From Dysidea avara (Eukaryota; Porifera; Demospongiae; Dictyoceratida; Dysideidae): a DNA stretch of 64,000 nucleotides. Below the pieces are notes generated by a model. It had not been told where the DNA came from and made no database searches. It was given only the letters and a program-made list of their open reading frames with translations. The stretch covers positions 63,932,274-63,996,273 of the forward strand of contig NC_089272.1 in NCBI RefSeq assembly GCF_963678975.1, read 5' to 3'. Below, one piece after another: positions 61,201 through 64,000 of the stretch (within the stretch, counting starts at the first letter, position 1; each line of letters opens with the position of its first letter). Position numbers and translations under genes: made by a program.

Positions 61201-63298
61201 TATATACTGGTGAGTATCCAGTGATTAATCAATAATGTATCACCCCAAGTGTATTGTGAAGCAGGTCACTTTTGGATGGTACAAATACGCTGTCTAGCTA
61301 ACATGAGTAAAATGTTTTCAATATACGTGATATTAATTGCAATAGACTTGTGTCTGGCATAATTTCAAGCTAAACAGGCTAGAAAAAACATGCAATGGTA
61401 ATTCTAGAGCTAATCATGACATACAGTGAGAGCACAGCGTAAAAGCTATTGTATGACTACAATATTATAAAGTAGAATTTCAGGGGGTCTGAAGGTGCAA
61501 CCCTTAGAAGCTGCAGTAATTTAACAATACAAACATGAAACTAACATTGCTAATCTCTATACTGTAACTTCCCCCAAGATTTTTCAAAATTTTTTTAGCT
61601 AGCAGGGTGGCCATGCTCTCTGCATCCCTCCCCCTTAAAATTGCCTATACCAGCATAATAGGACAATTTAAATGTACAATGATTAGATAAGGTGAAAACA
61701 TAAACACTACATCCAGAAAACATGAAATGTTATTATTTTACTGTTTTATTCACACTTTAATATTTTTGTACTTCCCTTTACAAGATGCTCTAATAGAACA
61801 GTCACTTACGATGATACATATAGCAGTCAGAAAAGATATACTCTAATAAAGCAGTCAGCTCTCGAGCATAATGTTGATTTTGAAAGCATAATTTTGAGCA
61901 TAATAGGCTTGATTTTTGGGCACTGCTCAAAAGCACAATAGGCTAATTTAAAAGCATAATTGACTTAAGTATAGTCCTCAAACTTGGAGAAAGATAAAAC
62001 ACAATAATTACTGAACAATAACATGCACAAAATGCTACTGACAAATTTGTAATACCATGGATACATGGATAAAACAGTGAGATAGAATCTGATATTAAAA
62101 CTGTAGGACCAGGTGATATTGCATAACAAGGAAGCACACAGCCCAGTCATAACAACATGAATTCTTATACAACACAGAGGCCGATAATACACACTAAATA
62201 TGTTACTGAACTATATGAGAAGTATCTTTCTTTACTTCTTACCAGTCAAATCCAGGATTAACTCAATGGCAGCTCCACTCACTTCATCTGGATAAACAGG
62301 ACTACCATCTTCTACACCTTCACATACTGTTACAAGTCTATATCACCTCAGGATATTATTGTGTTATTATATGTAACACTTACAAACCTTTCTATATAAT
62401 TCTGACTGTAATTCTTAGGAATACTAAAATATCCCCAGGCTGATCCATCCTGTACCTTGTCTCTCCCTTCTGCAATGTCAAAGGTAGTTTCCTATAAAGA
62501 TAATTTCATAACCACAATCAAATATTCCAGTACACTCACCAGATCAATAGTATCATAATCAATATGTGACAGAAATGATCTACCAAGATCAAATGTTCCA
62601 TTGAAGAAATCAGAGTGGTAAGCTACAAGTGGTAAGTAATGACATTAAATCAGTACTTATAAACTACATGCAATGATCACCACCATGCAAGGCTGCTATC
62701 AGAGTCACTAGGATAATGTCCAGTCTAAAACCAGAAGATATAATATTGCTAAAATGCACACAGCCATACTACAAATTTGATCATTGCTTGTAGTTTGTGA
62801 CACGTATACATGTTATTTGTAACACATTCAGTATAATTCTTACCAGCTGTAAAGTATAATGAAGTAGGAGTGTGGGTAATGTTATAATAGAGCACATGGC
62901 AAATCTGTAATCTGTCTAACTTGCAATTTAATCAAACTGTATAATTTTCTCATAGTTTCAACCATCACAACACGATAGGGCAAACAGATTACAATAGCTG
63001 GACTTTGCATTTTATAGCGTAGCACATGTACGTATTCAACAACCATTAATTTTAATATGCAGCAAAATAGTTATGCCATACAGAAACTCATTTTGGTAGT
63101 TTGTTCTTAAAAATACGTATTTTTATGATTTGAAAATGATTACAAGCAAAGTATCATTATCAACACAACAATGATGTTTACTACTTACCAGTATCAAAGT
63201 TACTATGGTAGATTTTGATGTCTTTGACGTCCTGTCCATATGCTAAGCAAAGAATACTAAGTTGAATGGTTGAGTGGATCACAATGTGGAAAAGTAAG
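56727..63298 (-). CDS. ABC half-transporter gene 3 (ABCH/ABCG-23-like), 3' part only, exons 10-22
   Basis: Exons, 5' to 3': 63298-63189, 62622-62540, 62491-62388, 62337-62243, 60804-60755, 60703-60638, 60588-60518, 59846-59758, 59710-59607, 59366-59294, 58808-58722, 58477-58373, 56836-56727. All thirteen have the same lengths as in genes 1 and 2. They encode TM1 ([20 protein letters not shown]), the extracellular loop ([45 protein letters not shown]), the [10 protein letters not shown] motif and the last helices, with TGA at 56729-56727. No ATPase exon is visible up to base 64000. Since intron 9 here exceeds 700 bp, the upstream half most likely continues past the window edge rather than being lost. 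Exon 17 is more diverged ([14 protein letters not shown]) but open. Confidence 0.93.
57134..57359. mobile_element. pogo/Tigger-like MITE, copy 1
   Basis: CAGTGCTCCCTTGATTATCC at the left and GGATAATGAAGGGAACACTG at the right, with TA before the left end. Ends of this CAGTGTTCCCTCGATTATCC form are common in pogo-type elements. Confidence 0.75.
57998..58262. repeat. (GT)n then (CA)n microsatellites in intron 21 of ABC gene 3
   Basis: GT tract with TCAC interruptions (57998-58153) followed by a CA tract (58189-58262), giving a potential 150-bp foldback. A smaller CA tract is at 57559-57592. Confidence 0.95.
58373..60804 (-). CDS. ABC gene 3, exons 14-21 (end of extracellular loop and TM2-TM5)
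   Basis: Exons 60804-60755, 60703-60638, 60588-60518, 59846-59758, 59710-59607, 59366-59294, 58808-58722 and 58477-58373. Peptides include [64 protein letters not shown] and [20 protein letters not shown]. Confidence 0.92.
60805..62242 (-). other. Intron 13 of ABC gene 3
   Basis: 1.4 kb. Contains GAGCATAATAGG-type fragments of the hAT-like family (61862-61970) and CTCTAATAGAACAGTCAC motifs (61788, 61848). No coding signal. Confidence 0.75.
62243..63298 (-). CDS. ABC gene 3, exons 10-13 (TM1 and extracellular loop)
   Basis: Exons 63298-63189, 62622-62540, 62491-62388 and 62337-62243. Exon 12 starts [16 protein letters not shown], unlike KLAS/KLAR in the paralogues, while its 3' half and exon 13 are almost the same as gene 2. 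Exon 13 ends DLT-G at donor GTAAGAAG and lacks the repeated donor. Confidence 0.92.
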
Positions 63299-64000
63299 CT
63301 GTAGTGAGAAATAGTGAGAACAGAAAATAAAACTAATACTGCACATGCTCTTTCCTAACACTTATGTTTTCAATATTTTAAATTTGATAAAGGAGAGTAA
63401 AGACACAGTTATACTCAATATCCTTCTATTATCTGGCCATCAATTAAGTGGCTAGAGTATTTGTCTAAGGTGTGCATTTTGTTAGAGTAATTGAACAGGA
63501 CTCTGTGTATAAATGAATGGACTTCATTTATCTGAACAATTTGATTATCAGGATGAATGCACTCAGTGCCAAATGAGTGGAAAATAGAGGGACCACTGTA
63601 GTTATCCACAGCCTAATGGATGGATTTATATACAAATTCATTAAAACTCCCTGCAAATAATCGAATATTAATAATGTGAATATCTGTCATTTTGCTAAGC
63701 TCTAGCTCGATAACTTGCTTTTCATAATCTAGATGTAAGGGCAGGTATTTATTAACCTGTTGTCTAGAAGATGTGCCTTTGAGTGCTACAATTTCAAGTA
63801 CATAATCTATACAAAACTTTATTTATTTTATGGTAAGAAATTATTTATACTTAGTGACACATCCAATTTAAGAAATTTATACTTAGTAACACATCCATTT
63901 TATCAAGAAGGCCTTATATGCAGTGATAATTGATATTTTCAGTGAATTAGTTTTTAGGTATACAGCAGTAGCTAATTGCCTCTATAAAATTTCATTAATT
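63299..64000 (-). other. Intron 9 of ABC gene 3, cut by the window edge
   Basis: No exon 9 homologue (LGVPRLPKLA-type) is present. Contains a third pogo-like fragment at about 63440-63602. Confidence 0.7.

Overview
The window is metazoan nuclear DNA. It has AT-rich long introns with GT-AG junctions, dense short transposable elements and microsatellites, and no bacterial gene organisation. A demosponge or another early-branching marine invertebrate is my best guess, from the ABC subfamily, the many TACCGTA-type MITEs and the BEL/Crypton content. The species cannot be fixed from the sequence alone.

The window is dominated by a head-to-tail array of three paralogous half-size ABC transporter genes, all on the minus strand. 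They resemble the ABCH / ABCG-23-like subfamily, with the nucleotide-binding domain first, then six membrane segments and a large first extracellular loop. Gene 1 (22841 to 1067, 22 exons, 710 aa) and gene 2 (51697 to 24954, 22 exons, 706 aa) are complete. Gene 3 (63298 to 56727) is represented by its last 13 exons; its ATPase half lies beyond base 64000. I assembled the exons by hand from reading frame, splice sites and paralogue alignment. From exon 9 onward every exon has the same length in each gene where it is present, which strongly supports the models.

Most other sequence is introns and two intergenic spacers (22842-24953 and 51698-56726) filled with mobile DNA. Short inverted-repeat elements are abundant, several with clear target-site duplications: 8 bp at 454/643 and 54484/54949, 5 bp at 3693/3979, 51001/51269, 51992/52487 and 49506/50012, and TA at others. 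The 10.3 kb intron 10 of gene 2 holds a decayed BEL/Pao retrotransposon split by a Crypton-type tyrosine recombinase gene. The whole 6.7 kb block is bracketed by a 35-bp inverted repeat at 31095 and 37814. Tandem repeats include a 24-copy 20-bp minisatellite (10072-10556), a GCAG tract, a GCT tract and GT/CA tracts.

The points most worth following up are these. A minisatellite in gene 2 multiplies a 5' splice donor in phase (30205-30445), so alternative donor use would lengthen the extracellular loop in frame. Near-identical patches between paralogues (exons 8-9 of genes 1 and 2; exons 12-13 of genes 2 and 3) sit between diverged exons, which suggests gene conversion. A GT/CA microsatellite lies in the last intron of all three genes. 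The MITE family with 5-bp duplications has an internal empty-site control.
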